The translations under genes and the position numbers were made by a program. The notes under the pieces are model-generated. The model was not told the DNA's origin. It was given only the letters and a program-made list of their open reading frames with translations, and did no database searches. A stretch of DNA of 64,000 nt, from the NCBI GenBank assembly GCA_964455525.1, contig CAYVWR010000014.1, positions 18,818-82,817 on the forward strand. The letters run 5' to 3'. Source of the stretch: JAFDZV01 sp964455525 (GTDB taxonomy: Bacteria > Bacteroidota > Ignavibacteria > OLB7). The number at the start of each line of letters is the position of its first letter. Position 1 is the stretch's first letter. Shown here piece by piece: positions 52,529-61,311 of this stretch.

Positions 52529-54055
52529 CTAGCGTTCTCCAACGTTCATATCACGCCGTACCGCAGCAAGGGTGCGCCGGGTGTGCTCATCACGGGTCTT
52601 CTGCGCCTCGATGGTACTGATAGCATGCATAACCGTAGTATGGTCGCGCCCGCCGAAATGATTGCCGATCGTCTTCAGAGATATCCCGGTAAGCTCACGG
52701 ATCAGATACATGGCAACCTGGCGTGCAAAGACGATCTCCTGCTTGCGGGTCTTGCCCACCAGAAGCGAGTGAGGCACATCGAGCTGCTTGCACACCGATT
52801 GCTGGATCTGCTCCACGGTGATAACCGGCTCCGGCACCGACGCTATGCCGCTGATCACCTCGCGGGTAAGATCAAGCGTGAGCGAGAGGTTCCGCAGCGA
52901 ACACTCGGCAAGAAGCGAGATAAGGCAGCCTTCCAGCTCGCGCACCGATGTTGTGACATTACGTGCGATATAGTCGATCACATCGCCGGGAAGCTGATAG
53001 CCCTCATCGGCGCTCATCTTCTGGAGTATTGCGATACGGGTCTCCAGATCCGGCGGCTGCACATCGGTCGTCAGCCCCCACTGGAACCGGCTGATAAGGC
53101 GATCATCCACCCCGCGAAGCTGTTTCGGCGGCACATCGCTTGTCAGAATGATCTGCTTACCCGCCTGATGAAGCGCGTTGAACGTATGGAAGAAGTTATC
53201 CTGGGTCTTCTCCTTATCGGCGAAAAACTGGATATCATCAACGATCAGCACATCGATCGAGCGATAGTAGTTGGTGAACTCCTGCGACTTGTTGTGCTGG
53301 ATAGCGTTCACGAACTCGTAGGTAAAACGTTCGCTGCTGGTATAGATCACCGAGCAGTTCGGACGTTCCTGAAGAATGGAGTGGCCGATCGCCTGCGCCA
53401 GATGGGTCTTGCCCAACCCCACGCCGCCATAGACAACCAGAGGATTGAACCGGGTACCGCCAGGATTATCCGCCACCGCCTTGGCTGCGGCATAAGCAAG
53501 CTGGTTGCATTCCCCTGTGATGAAATTTTCAAACGTATAGCGTGCGTTCAGGTTCGACTGGACCGGGGGCTGTGGTGCCTGCGGGCGGGCAGGCTGGAAC
53601 GTAGGAGAGGAAAACGGGGAGAACACCTGGCCGGCAGCACGACGCTGTGGCGGCTCCTGGGCATGCTCGGCAGTGCGCACCGGAAGGGTTATCACCCGAT
53701 CCTGGGGTGCCTCCACCGCCTCGCCGACGGCATGGTAGACAAGCTGTGCGCTATCGCCGAGCACCTGCACGATGGTCTTGCGGACCAGCCCGTAATAATG
53801 CTCCTCGATCCACTCATAGAAAAACTGGCTCGGCACCTCGATCGTCAGCATCGCCCCCTCCAGACGGAACGGCTTGATCGGCTCGAACCAGACCTTGTAG
53901 GCCTGGAGCGTTACGTTTTCACGGATAATCTCCAGGCACTGCATCCACACGGTAGCGGCATCGCGCTCTCTTATGAGCATATCATTATGCACAAGCAGCT
54001 CCGATGGTTCAATTCGGGCATTATTGATATCGAGCTGAGGTTGTATGCCAATCAT
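52529..54055 (-). CDS. dnaA: chromosomal replication initiator protein DnaA
   Basis: DnaA binds origin boxes and melts DNA to start replication. The N-terminal domain I has the WMQCLEIIRENVTLQAYKVW and FEPIKPF blocks, and a Pro/Gln-rich linker follows. Domain III has Walker A GGVGLGKTHLAQAIG, Walker B VLIVDDIQFF, and ISRFQWGLTTD. Domain IV ends with the DNA-binding signature region GGRDHTTVMHAISTIE. Length from ATG 54055 is 508 residues. A TTG start at 54148 with a GGAGG about 11 bases upstream would add 31 residues; both are possible, and ATG is preferred here. Confidence 0.96.
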   Translation of the reverse strand: MIGIQPQLDINNARIEPSELLVHNDMLIRERDAATVWMQCLEIIRENVTLQAYKVWFEPIKPFRLEGAMLTIEVPSQFFYEWIEEHYYGLVRKTIVQVLGDSAQLVYHAVGEAVEAPQDRVITLPVRTAEHAQEPPQRRAAGQVFSPFSSPTFQPARPQAPQPPVQSNLNARYTFENFITGECNQLAYAAAKAVADNPGGTRFNPLVVYGGVGLGKTHLAQAIGHSILQERPNCSVIYTSSERFTYEFVNAIQHNKSQEFTNYYRSIDVLIVDDIQFFADKEKTQDNFFHTFNALHQAGKQIILTSDVPPKQLRGVDDRLISRFQWGLTTDVQPPDLETRIAILQKMSADEGYQLPGDVIDYIARNVTTSVRELEGCLISLLAECSLRNLSLTLDLTREVISGIASVPEPVITVEQIQQSVCKQLDVPHSLLVGKTRKQEIVFARQVAMYLIRELTGISLKTIGNHFGGRDHTTVMHAISTIEAQKTRDEHTRRTLAAVRRDMNVGER

Positions 54056-54467
54056 ATCTGTCACTGTCTTCCTGTTACGTACAGCGTTCAACTCGTTTCT
54101 AGCTCCCCAATAACGGGGCCGATATGCGATGCGATCCAGGTTGCTCAAGAGAAAGCACTCCCTCCGCCGATATGAACTGATTCACCCGGCCGTCAGGCAG
54201 TAAAAAACATGTAAAACGTATAAGATTGCTCTTCTACCCGGTAGCATGCGGCAGGGAGAGAGGAACCGCCTTCCGGAGGAGAGGTCGTAGCGGAAGCTTC
54301 GACGACGAAGTTACGACGGGCTTAAAACTAGTCGCAACAGTTCCACGGTTTCACGAAAGATTTTTCACCGTAGCAAGATGAAACGGGTTTGTGATGGAGA
54401 ATACAAGCGCTGTTTGTATCTTTGTTGTTCTGAATGATAATTCCTATTCTGTCGAGAGGTACATACC
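54056..54467. other. dnaA-rpmH intergenic region, candidate replication origin
   Basis: Divergent dnaA and rpmH is a classical oriC location. The stretch 54180-54235 is relatively AT-rich (GTAAAAAACATGTAAAACG). TTTTTCACC near 54360 resembles a DnaA box with one mismatch, but I find no perfect TTATCCACA. A dense cluster of boxes is not evident, so the origin could lie elsewhere. Confidence 0.35.
54417..54424 (+). promoter_or_regulatory. possible -7 element (TATCTTTG) for rpmH
   Basis: TATCTTTG fits TAnnTTTG, 44 bases before the rpmH ATG. A TTTG at 54388-54391 is 25 bases away, longer than the usual spacing. Confidence 0.45.
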
Positions 54468-54626
54468 ATGAAAAGAACATATCAGCCGAGCCGGCGCAAG
54501 CGTCGCAATACGCACGGCTTCCGCGAGCGTATGGCAAGCAAGAATGGCCGCAAGGTTCTTGCTCGCCGCCGTGCAAAGGGGCGCTGGCGCCTTAGCGTTA
54601 GCGACGAACCGCGCTACGCCCGCTAA
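54468..54626 (+). CDS. rpmH: 50S ribosomal protein bL34
   Basis: The 52-residue product begins MKRTYQPSRRKRRNTHGFRE and continues RMASKNGRKVLARRRAKGRW, the universal bL34 sequence. A short tail (RLSVSDEPRYAR) extends it slightly beyond the usual 44-47 residues. It is a basic protein of the large ribosomal subunit. It begins the rpmH-rnpA-yidD-yidC block, divergent from dnaA. A GAGAGG sequence lies upstream of the ATG. Confidence 0.97.
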   Translation: MKRTYQPSRRKRRNTHGFRERMASKNGRKVLARRRAKGRWRLSVSDEPRYAR

Positions 54627-54641
54627 CTGACGATTTCTGCC

Positions 54642-54679
54642 GACAATGGCCCGATTCGTAACGATATCGGGCCATTGTC
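54642..54679 (+). promoter_or_regulatory. perfect hairpin between rpmH and rnpA
   Basis: GACAATGGCCCGAT (54642-54655) and ATCGGGCCATTGTC (54666-54679) form a perfect 14-base stem with a 10-base loop. No T-run follows, so it may act as an attenuator, processing site or stabiliser that sets the large rpmH excess over rnpA. Confidence 0.6.
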
Positions 54680-54714
54680 ACAGTATAGAGCACCCTTCCC
54701 CTTTCAGAAATGCC

Positions 54715-55140
54715 ATGCAGCAGTTAGCGGACGCACGGTTCCCGCGCGAGGCGCGCCTGCGCGGCCGGGACGCCTTTGGCCGGGTCTTTCGTAGTGGAGA
54801 AGGCCTGCGCAGAGGACAGCTTGTCCTGAAATATCGCGTTGTTGAGACGCCGGACGGAGCGCTTCATGCCGGCTTCGGCGTTCGTAGAGGAGTTGGCAGC
54901 AACGTTAGAAGGAATCGCCTCCGTCGCCTGGTACGCGAATCCTATCGGCTCCAACGTCATCGCTTTGAGGAATCAGTTCCGGACGGCATTGCTCTGGACC
55001 TGGTGCTGCTCTGGTCAGGAAGCCCCGACCAGGCCGAGCGCCCCAGCTTCGAGGCAATCCACGACGATCTTGGTGCAGCCCTGGCCGCACTCCTCTCACG
55101 CATGCGCAAACGAGCAGATGGAACAGGACAGCAACGATAA
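54715..55140 (+). CDS. rnpA: ribonuclease P protein component
   Basis: RnpA is the protein subunit of RNase P, which trims tRNA 5' ends. The 141-residue product has FPREARLRGRDAFGRVFRSG, HAGFGVRRGVGSNVRRNRLR and RLVRESYRLQ, the conserved RNR-type RNA-binding motif in its usual place. The ATG at 54715 gives a standard N-terminus; the frame is open upstream through the hairpin. The yidD start lies inside its last codons. Confidence 0.93.
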   Translation: MQQLADARFPREARLRGRDAFGRVFRSGEGLRRGQLVLKYRVVETPDGALHAGFGVRRGVGSNVRRNRLRRLVRESYRLQRHRFEESVPDGIALDLVLLWSGSPDQAERPSFEAIHDDLGAALAALLSRMRKRADGTGQQR

Positions 55141-55375
55141 TCCAGCCACAGAGAAGCCCACGTTTGTACGGGGTTTCTTTGCCGGCATCATCCGTATCTA
55201 CCAGCGAGGCATATCCCCGCTGCTCCCCCCGTCGTGCCGGTTTCATCCAAGTTGCTCCGAATATACCCGCCAGGCGATCGTCCGCCACGGTGTCCTCAAG
55301 GGGATAGGGCTTGGCATCGTCCGCCTGTCGAAGTGTCATCCCTTCCATCCGGGAGGTTATGACCCGGTTCCGTAA
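55118..55375 (+). CDS. yidD: membrane protein insertion efficiency factor YidD
   Basis: The 85-residue protein contains the family core GIIRIYQRGISPLLPPSCRF, HPSCSEYTRQAI, GIGLGIVRLSKCHPFHPGGY and ends YDPVP, with three conserved Cys. YidD is an amphipathic inner-membrane-associated protein that assists YidC. Its ATG lies 23 bases before the rnpA stop, a common overlap. Confidence 0.95.
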   Translation: MEQDSNDNPATEKPTFVRGFFAGIIRIYQRGISPLLPPSCRFHPSCSEYTRQAIVRHGVLKGIGLGIVRLSKCHPFHPGGYDPVP

Positions 55376-55765
55376 TGGCCACAAGGCTCTCTACCCCTTC
55401 ATTCAGGATCAGCCCCGATCCGAGAGCCTGAGGAATCGTTGATCCCGGTTTCCGATGCCCTCACACCCTCTTCCCACCTCATCAGGCGCACCATCCAGGA
55501 ACGGATCGCTCATAGTGCGCACCATCGTCGGATGATGTGGATCGATGACAACAAGCGATATTTGTAGCCCCGTATGGGCAGTATCGTACCAGGCAGGCCC
55601 GAGAGCTGCCCTTTGTAGTAGTGCGTAACAGTTCTGCATCCAGCAGGGATATAAGGACCGGAAACGCAACCAGACTGCCGAAACGCTGTAGAAGCGACTG
55701 CACAACCTTATCACGCAATCCCGTGCACGGCATCGTGCGCGGCATCGCGGGTCAATTCGCGTATA
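55376..55765. other. gap between yidD and yidC
   Basis: These 390 bases carry no supported gene. In most genomes yidD and yidC are close, so the gap is unusual. No TAnnTTTG element or hairpin was recognised in it. Confidence 0.45.
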
Positions 55766-57679
55766 ATGGATAAACGAACAATTCTGGCTTTCGTATTGAT
55801 CGCACTCGTCTTTCTGACCTGGTCGATCTTCTTTTCGCCCAAAGAGCCACCTCCGTCGGCGAACCAGGCCGGGGGACGCACCGATTCGGCACAAATGGCG
55901 CAGATCCCCCCCCCGGCACCTGCAACAACACAGCCGCCCGAGACAAGGCTGGGCGAACGCTATGCCAGGCATCTGACCGGCGATCAGCGTTATATCACAA
56001 TCGAAAGCCCGCTCTATAAGGCGATCCTCAACACACGGGGAGGACTTCTCGCCCGTTTCGAGCTTAAGAACTATAAGACCTGGTACGGCGCTCCGGTCCA
56101 GCTTATCTCCGATTCGGTAGGATTTCCAGGCGAGCTTGGCCTTACCTTTACCTCGAACGATGGACGAAAGGTGACCACCGAGGATCTTATCTATCAGATA
56201 GACCTGCCGCAGGATATAACGATCGGGGAGAACGACTCGGTTGTGGTGGTTGCACGGCTGGCGCTGGCGCATACCGCCGATTCCATCGCGGACTCCACGG
56301 CAACCGCCGGAGCCAACGGCACGACCCCCGGCATCGAAAAACGCTTCGTCTTCCGTGGCAATAGTTACGGGATCGGCTTCGATGTGGCCATGCACGATAT
56401 GGCCGGGGAAATCGGACAGAAGGGGATCGACCTTACCTGGAACCAGGGACTGAAGTACCAGGAACATAATTCCGTTGGCGAGTCGGGAAGCGCCAAGGCG
56501 ATGGTGATGAGCAACGGCGAGCTGAACGAGGTGAACGCCTCCGACCTCGGCAAGACCGTCGAGGAGAAGTTTACCGGGTCGCTGGACTGGGTGGGACATC
56601 ATGTCAAATATTTCGGCGTGGCGCTGATCCCAACCGCACCGATTCCGAATGCATCGGTTGCAATCGGCGGCATCGCCCTTCCGGCCGATTCGAGCGGGCA
56701 TGTCGAGAGCTATTCGCTGAACCTCCACCTTCCGCTGGATGCACAAAACGGGACCCAGAGCTTTACCCTCTTTCTCGGCCCGCTTGAATATGGGGTTCTG
56801 AGCGACTTCGGGCTTCAGGCCATGCTCGACATCGGCACGCGCTTTATCATCCGCCCGATCGGCGAGTTCTTCATGCTTCCGATCTTCCGGTTCCTGCACC
56901 AGTTCATCGGCAACTATGGGCTTGTCATCGTCGTCTTCTCCATCTTTATCCGCCTCCTCCTGTGGCCCCTGTCGGTCCCGCAGATCAAGTCCGCCAGGAG
57001 AATGCAGCTCCTACAGCCGGAGATCACCAAGCTTCGGGAGAAGTTCAAGGATGACCCACAGCGCCAGCAGATGGAGACCATGTCGCTGTATCGCGAGTAT
57101 GGCATCAACCCGGTGGGAGGCTGCCTTCCAATGGTGCTTCAGTTGCCGATCCTCTATGCGCTCTGGGGAACGCTCAGCTCGGCGATCGAGCTGCGCCAGG
57201 CAGGCTTCGCGCTCTGGATTCACGATCTCTCGATCCCCGATGCGGTGATGCAGCTCCCGTTCTCGGTCCCGCTTCTGGGGGATAAGCTGAGCGGCCTGGC
57301 ACTCATCATGGGCACTACGCTGTTCGTCCAGCAGTGGATGATGATCACCGATCCGAAACAGAGGATCATGGTCTACTTTATGCCGGTTATCCTGACGCTG
57401 ACATTCAACCATCTGCCGTCGGGGCTGAACCTCTATTATCTTACGTTCAATATCCTCTCGATCGGCCAGCAGATATATATGACCAAGTTCAGCAAGAATA
57501 CGCTGACGCTGGAACAGATGCGCACCATGGCCAAGGGGAAGAAGAAAGGCTGGCTTGCCCAGAAGCTGGAGGAAGCGCAGAAGATGGCCGAAGTGCAGGG
57601 CAGAGGGAACACATCGGGCGCACAGAAAGTGGATGGGCGCACCCCTGTGGAACCACGCTCGCGCAAGCCGAAGTCATAA
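55766..57679 (+). CDS. yidC: membrane protein insertase YidC
   Basis: YidC inserts and folds inner-membrane proteins, alone or with Sec. The 637-residue product has a first helix (TILAFVLIALVFLTWSIFF), a large periplasmic beta domain (about 75-340) and the C-terminal five-helix insertase core. Conserved blocks include GNYGLVIVVFSIFIRLLLWP, INPVGGCLPMVLQLPILYAL and FNHLPSGLNLYYLTFNILS. The tail is basic and Lys-rich (GKKKGWLAQKLEEAQKM). Length and layout are typical of Gram-negative YidC. Confidence 0.97.
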   Translation: MDKRTILAFVLIALVFLTWSIFFSPKEPPPSANQAGGRTDSAQMAQIPPPAPATTQPPETRLGERYARHLTGDQRYITIESPLYKAILNTRGGLLARFELKNYKTWYGAPVQLISDSVGFPGELGLTFTSNDGRKVTTEDLIYQIDLPQDITIGENDSVVVVARLALAHTADSIADSTATAGANGTTPGIEKRFVFRGNSYGIGFDVAMHDMAGEIGQKGIDLTWNQGLKYQEHNSVGESGSAKAMVMSNGELNEVNASDLGKTVEEKFTGSLDWVGHHVKYFGVALIPTAPIPNASVAIGGIALPADSSGHVESYSLNLHLPLDAQNGTQSFTLFLGPLEYGVLSDFGLQAMLDIGTRFIIRPIGEFFMLPIFRFLHQFIGNYGLVIVVFSIFIRLLLWPLSVPQIKSARRMQLLQPEITKLREKFKDDPQRQQMETMSLYREYGINPVGGCLPMVLQLPILYALWGTLSSAIELRQAGFALWIHDLSIPDAVMQLPFSVPLLGDKLSGLALIMGTTLFVQQWMMITDPKQRIMVYFMPVILTLTFNHLPSGLNLYYLTFNILSIGQQIYMTKFSKNTLTLEQMRTMAKGKKKGWLAQKLEEAQKMAEVQGRGNTSGAQKVDGRTPVEPRSRKPKS

Positions 57680-58118
57680 CAATCATCCTCCGGCACCATT
57701 CGTACAGGCCCGGCCCCCTCGTGGAGTGCCGGGCCTTCGCGTATATTGCCCCCGGTCCCTCCGGCATCGCTGCGGACGGGATGGACGCTGGAGAACGGCA
57801 TGCATGGGCTGGCGGCGACTCGTCGCCGGCCGCATCGCGGAACACACATCGTGCCTATCACACCGGCCGCTGTAGTGGTCGGTGCATAGGTCACACGTTG
57901 CAGGAAGAACAGGTCTAGAGTGGTAGCGCCCGAATGCATACGGCAACCGGCGCCCCCCCCTGCCAGCCACGGATCATGGCCCATGTTCGTCCATACGGTA
58001 CAATCGCGGGCGATGCATCAAGCCTCGGCATACCCACGATGGCCGTAGCCACCGGGCAATGTTCCGGCGTTCAGAAACCGCACTTTTCGGTTATTTCACA
58101 CGAGAGACGAGCATTACG
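57680..58118. other. intergenic region after yidC
   Basis: About 440 bases without a supported gene; it holds the yidC-side hairpin at 57706-57736. The usual next gene in this block (mnmE) is not here. Confidence 0.5.
57706..57736 (+). terminator. hairpin after yidC
   Basis: AGGCCCGGC (57706-57714) pairs with GCCGGGCCT (57728-57736), 9 base pairs, 27 bases after the stop. The downstream sequence is poor in T. Confidence 0.55.
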
Positions 58119-59714
58119 ATGAACCAACAGGCCGACTTCTTCAACCGGCACGGCATTCCCGCCCGCATCGCCCATGTTCTGGTAACCATGCTCGGCCTTC
58201 TTGTGCTGGGCCTCGGGCTTCCTTCCTGTTCCCCTGATGACCCCTTCATTCCCACACGGCCATCGGATACCATCGATATCAGCAAGGGAGCATTTCTCCG
58301 CGTGGTTCACGCCGCACCGGATGCTCCTGCGGTGGATGTGCAGATCAATGGCACGGCGTTTTTCAATGGCCCCCAGGGATATCTGGATTTCCGGGCCGAC
58401 AACAACAATGCCCGGTATTACCCGGTCAGCGATACCGCCACGGTCATCACATTCACCAGCAGCGGTTCAGCCGTGGCAGAGGGAACGCTCTCGATGTCCC
58501 GTGGCAGCTACCACACCGCATATCTGCATGGCAGCAGCAAAACCGGATACAAGGTGCTGATAACAAGCGATTCGATCGAGGTGAACAGCACATCCGACAA
58601 ACCGGCGAAATATCGTATCGTGCATCTATCGCCCGATGCCCCCACGCTCGATATCAGGCAGGATGCCCCCACAACCCAGCCGGTGATTACAGGGCTTTCC
58701 TATGGAACCGCCAGCAATTATGTGACATCGAAGGCTTACAACCCTCCAACCGGAACCGGCATGTGGATCTATCAGGGAGGGACGGATGCAATTATCCGTG
58801 CATTTACCCCTCCATATATTTATCTGCCAACAGGAGCGACCTTTACACTGGTCCTTACCGGCAATGCCAGACCAACAGGAAATGAATCCTTCCTCTTTTT
58901 CTCTGCGTTCCAGGAGAACTCCAAGATCGCTGGCAATCCTCTCTACGGAGCGCCCCCTTTTAACATCACGTTCGCCGCGTTACGATTCATAAACCTGGTG
59001 GCATCGGGAGATTCGCTTCTGGATGTCACGTTCTATGACGGCAATGCCGAATTCAGACGGAATGACAACTTCCGTCGCAACCTGATCGACCAGCCTCAGA
59101 CAATGGAGAACGTGACATCGCTTGGCCTGCCCGGACAGCCCGAGGATCGGCGCTATTTCTATATCAGCCTTGTCATCAAGCAGGACTTCCCGTTCCGAGT
59201 AGAGTATCATCAACCCGATAATCTTCCGAACGATCAGAATGCCGGAACTGGAGTCTATCGAAAACAGGATGTCCTGGTCGCTCAAAAGGCACTCGCGCTG
59301 CAAGCAAACAAACGCTACTCGATCATAGCATATGGACCATATGAAAAAGGGAAGGCCAGATCGGCCGTGCTCGTGGACAATACCCCGACACCACCGGCAG
59401 GAATGGCACAGATCCGGTTTTTCCATGGAGCATTCGGCACTTATGAGTCGCAGCAGCTTCGCATCCGCGTCGATGGCGTTACAGGTTTTCCAGTAGCCTA
59501 TGGCCAGGCTCCCGATGGGTCAAGTTCATTCTCGGTGGCGGCAGGTGACGGCAAAACCATTGAACTTCTCGATGCAGATGGCAACCTCATCAAGACATCA
59601 TCGCTACGGGAGCTACAGGCAGGGATGGCCTATACTGTCTATCTTTCGCGTGGGCCAAAGGGGGAAGATCTATACCTGCATGCGCTCCCTGAGGATGTCA
59701 ATATCGGCCAATAG
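58119..59714 (+). CDS. DUF4397 repeat lipoprotein
   Basis: The 531-residue protein has a lipoprotein signal (VLVTMLGLLVLGLGLPSC). It then carries four related beta domains opening FLRVVHAAPDAPAVDVQI, YRIVHLSPDAPTLDI, RFINLVASGDSLLDV and IRFFHGAFGTYESQQLRI. The (R/F)..H..PDAP..D(V/I) motif is the hallmark of DUF4397, found in cell-envelope proteins of many bacteria; the last two copies are diverged. Function is not known. The ATG at 58119 is placed by the signal sequence. Confidence 0.85.
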   Translation: MNQQADFFNRHGIPARIAHVLVTMLGLLVLGLGLPSCSPDDPFIPTRPSDTIDISKGAFLRVVHAAPDAPAVDVQINGTAFFNGPQGYLDFRADNNNARYYPVSDTATVITFTSSGSAVAEGTLSMSRGSYHTAYLHGSSKTGYKVLITSDSIEVNSTSDKPAKYRIVHLSPDAPTLDIRQDAPTTQPVITGLSYGTASNYVTSKAYNPPTGTGMWIYQGGTDAIIRAFTPPYIYLPTGATFTLVLTGNARPTGNESFLFFSAFQENSKIAGNPLYGAPPFNITFAALRFINLVASGDSLLDVTFYDGNAEFRRNDNFRRNLIDQPQTMENVTSLGLPGQPEDRRYFYISLVIKQDFPFRVEYHQPDNLPNDQNAGTGVYRKQDVLVAQKALALQANKRYSIIAYGPYEKGKARSAVLVDNTPTPPAGMAQIRFFHGAFGTYESQQLRIRVDGVTGFPVAYGQAPDGSSSFSVAAGDGKTIELLDADGNLIKTSSLRELQAGMAYTVYLSRGPKGEDLYLHALPEDVNIGQ

Positions 59715-59838
59715 GCTGTGGCCATCTCTTCCGATGCCATACGCTCCTTCCGCACTGCTCGGAAGTTTTTTGTCAATGGTCCTGGCTCTGCCCGATAACT
59801 ACAGAGAGATTCTAGCAACTTCACGCACTGGCGAATAT

Positions 59839-59871
59839 CCAGACATGCCCGGCAAGTCCCGGCATGTCTGG
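59839..59871 (+). terminator. hairpin after DUF4397 lipoprotein gene
   Basis: CCAGACATGCC (59839-59849) pairs with GGCATGTCTGG (59861-59871), a perfect 11-base stem. It lies 125 bases after the stop and lacks a T-run. Confidence 0.5.
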
Positions 59872-60077
59872 ATTCGTGCGGAACCAACCTGTAGTGCCGC
59901 GTGAAGCCGGGGAGCATACGGCTCGCATTGTTATCTCCACGATCCCTCGGGCATCTCTCTTCTACGGCTGTCACGCAACCGGCCATGCACCGATATATGC
60001 GATAGAGCGACGGCAGGCCTGTTCCATCTCTGTGCCATACAGGAGGATACAGGCCGTGGCGGGCGAGGCGCCATACC

Positions 60078-60106
60078 TTGCGACCTTCTCGATTCTGCTA
60101 TCTTTG
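60078..60106 (+). promoter_or_regulatory. Bacteroidota-type promoter for asd
   Basis: TTG at 60078-60080, an 18-base spacer, and TATCTTTG at 60099-60106 match the TTTG / TAnnTTTG consensus, 55 bases before the asd ATG. Confidence 0.58.
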
Positions 60107-60161
60107 CGTTCCTTTCCGACTATCGTCGAAACATCCTGATCCTACTCGCATTCAACATCTC

Positions 60162-61160
60162 ATGAGCTTTTCATTTGCCGTCGTCGGCGCCACCGGTCTG
60201 GTAGGACGCTCCATGCTCCGGGTTCTGGAGGAACGTGATGTTCCAATCTCCCGGATACAACTGCTGGCGTCGAAAAATTCCGCAGGCACAAAGGTCCGTT
60301 TCAGAAATCAGAATCTGGTCGTCGAGGAGCTTACCCCCGATTCGTTCAAGGGGGTACAGGTGGCGCTCTTCTCCGCAGGAGGGAACGTCAGCCGCCAGTA
60401 TGCTCCGATCGCCGCCGAGGCCGGGGCGATCGCCATCGACAATTCGAGCGCATGGCGGATGCAAAAGAACGTGCCGCTGGTGGTGCCGGAGGTAAATCCA
60501 GACGCCGCCGCGAAACACAAGGGGATCATCGCCAATCCGAACTGCTCGACGATTCAGCTTGTGGTGGCGCTGAACCCTCTCCACGATGCATTCAAACTGA
60601 AGCGGGTTGTGGTATCCACCTATCAGTCGGTATCCGGTGCCGGCCAGGCGGGAGTGGATCAGTTGATGACGGAATTGAAGGGGCGGACTCCCGAGAAGCC
60701 GAAGTTCAGCCATACTGCTGCGTTCAACACCATCTTTCATGGGTTCGGCGAAGGGGAGGATTACACGGAGGAGGAGGTGAAGATGATACAGGAAACACGC
60801 AAGATCATGGGGCTGCCAAAGCTGCCGATCACCGTCACCTGCGTCCGTATCCCTACCGTGGCAGCGCATGGCGAATCGGTGAACGCGCAGTTCGAGAACA
60901 ACGTGACCCCGGCCAAGGCCCGTAAACTGCTGGAGCGTGCTCCCGGCATCGCGGTCTGGGATAACCCGGCGGAAGACTTTTATCCAACGATCATCGACGC
61001 GGGCGATCATGACGAGGTGTTCGTGGGACGCATCCGCAAGGACGCATCGCAGCCCAATACGCTCAATATGTGGGTGGTTGCCGACAACGTACGGAAGGGG
61101 GCGGCGACCAACGCCGTGCAGATCGCGGAGCTGCTGATCGAACGGGACCTTATCCGCTAG
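60162..61160 (+). CDS. asd: aspartate-semialdehyde dehydrogenase
   Basis: Asd reduces aspartyl phosphate to the semialdehyde, the branch point to lysine, threonine, methionine and diaminopimelate. The 332-residue sequence has the NADP-binding VVGATGLVG at the N-terminus, the catalytic Cys128 in ANPNCSTIQ, and the substrate-binding Arg229 and catalytic His236 in VRIPTVAAHGES. The ATG at 60162 gives the usual start. A promoter of the Bacteroidota type lies just upstream, and a strong hairpin follows. Confidence 0.97.
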   Translation: MSFSFAVVGATGLVGRSMLRVLEERDVPISRIQLLASKNSAGTKVRFRNQNLVVEELTPDSFKGVQVALFSAGGNVSRQYAPIAAEAGAIAIDNSSAWRMQKNVPLVVPEVNPDAAAKHKGIIANPNCSTIQLVVALNPLHDAFKLKRVVVSTYQSVSGAGQAGVDQLMTELKGRTPEKPKFSHTAAFNTIFHGFGEGEDYTEEEVKMIQETRKIMGLPKLPITVTCVRIPTVAAHGESVNAQFENNVTPAKARKLLERAPGIAVWDNPAEDFYPTIIDAGDHDEVFVGRIRKDASQPNTLNMWVVADNVRKGAATNAVQIAELLIERDLIR

Positions 61161-61208
61161 GCAAGGCGATGGCCCCGCCACACATTGTAGGGGGCATCGC
61201 CTCGGTTG

Positions 61209-61254
61209 CACAGAGCGCAGGGGGGCGCCACTCTGTCCGCCCCTGCGCTCTGTG
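61209..61254. terminator. bidirectional hairpin between asd and aroC
   Basis: CACAGAGCGCAGGGG (61209-61223) pairs with CCCCTGCGCTCTGTG (61240-61254), a perfect 15-base stem between convergent genes. No T-run flanks it. Confidence 0.62.
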
Positions 61255-61311
61255 GTCGATTATCAGCCTCTGCCGGGCCGCCACCAGTGCAGCATCTACT
61301 TCCCCGTCGAA

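Larger units (their letters stand above)
59715..60161. other. intergenic region upstream of asd
   Basis: No gene is supported. It contains a hairpin at 59839-59871 and a good promoter candidate at 60078-60106. Confidence 0.5.

Noticed and set aside
52322..54175. Plus-strand frame of 617 codons
   Set aside because: Antisense to dnaA and runs through two terminators.
54646..54714. Upstream in-frame start for rnpA
   Set aside because: It would translate the perfect hairpin and add residues unlike the family; ATG at 54715 gives the normal N-terminus.
55409..56899. Minus-strand frame of 496 codons
   Set aside because: Antisense to yidC, Arg/Cys-rich, no motif.
60078..60161. N-terminal extension of asd from an upstream ATG
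   Set aside because: It would cover the promoter element; the family begins at MSFSFAVVGATG.
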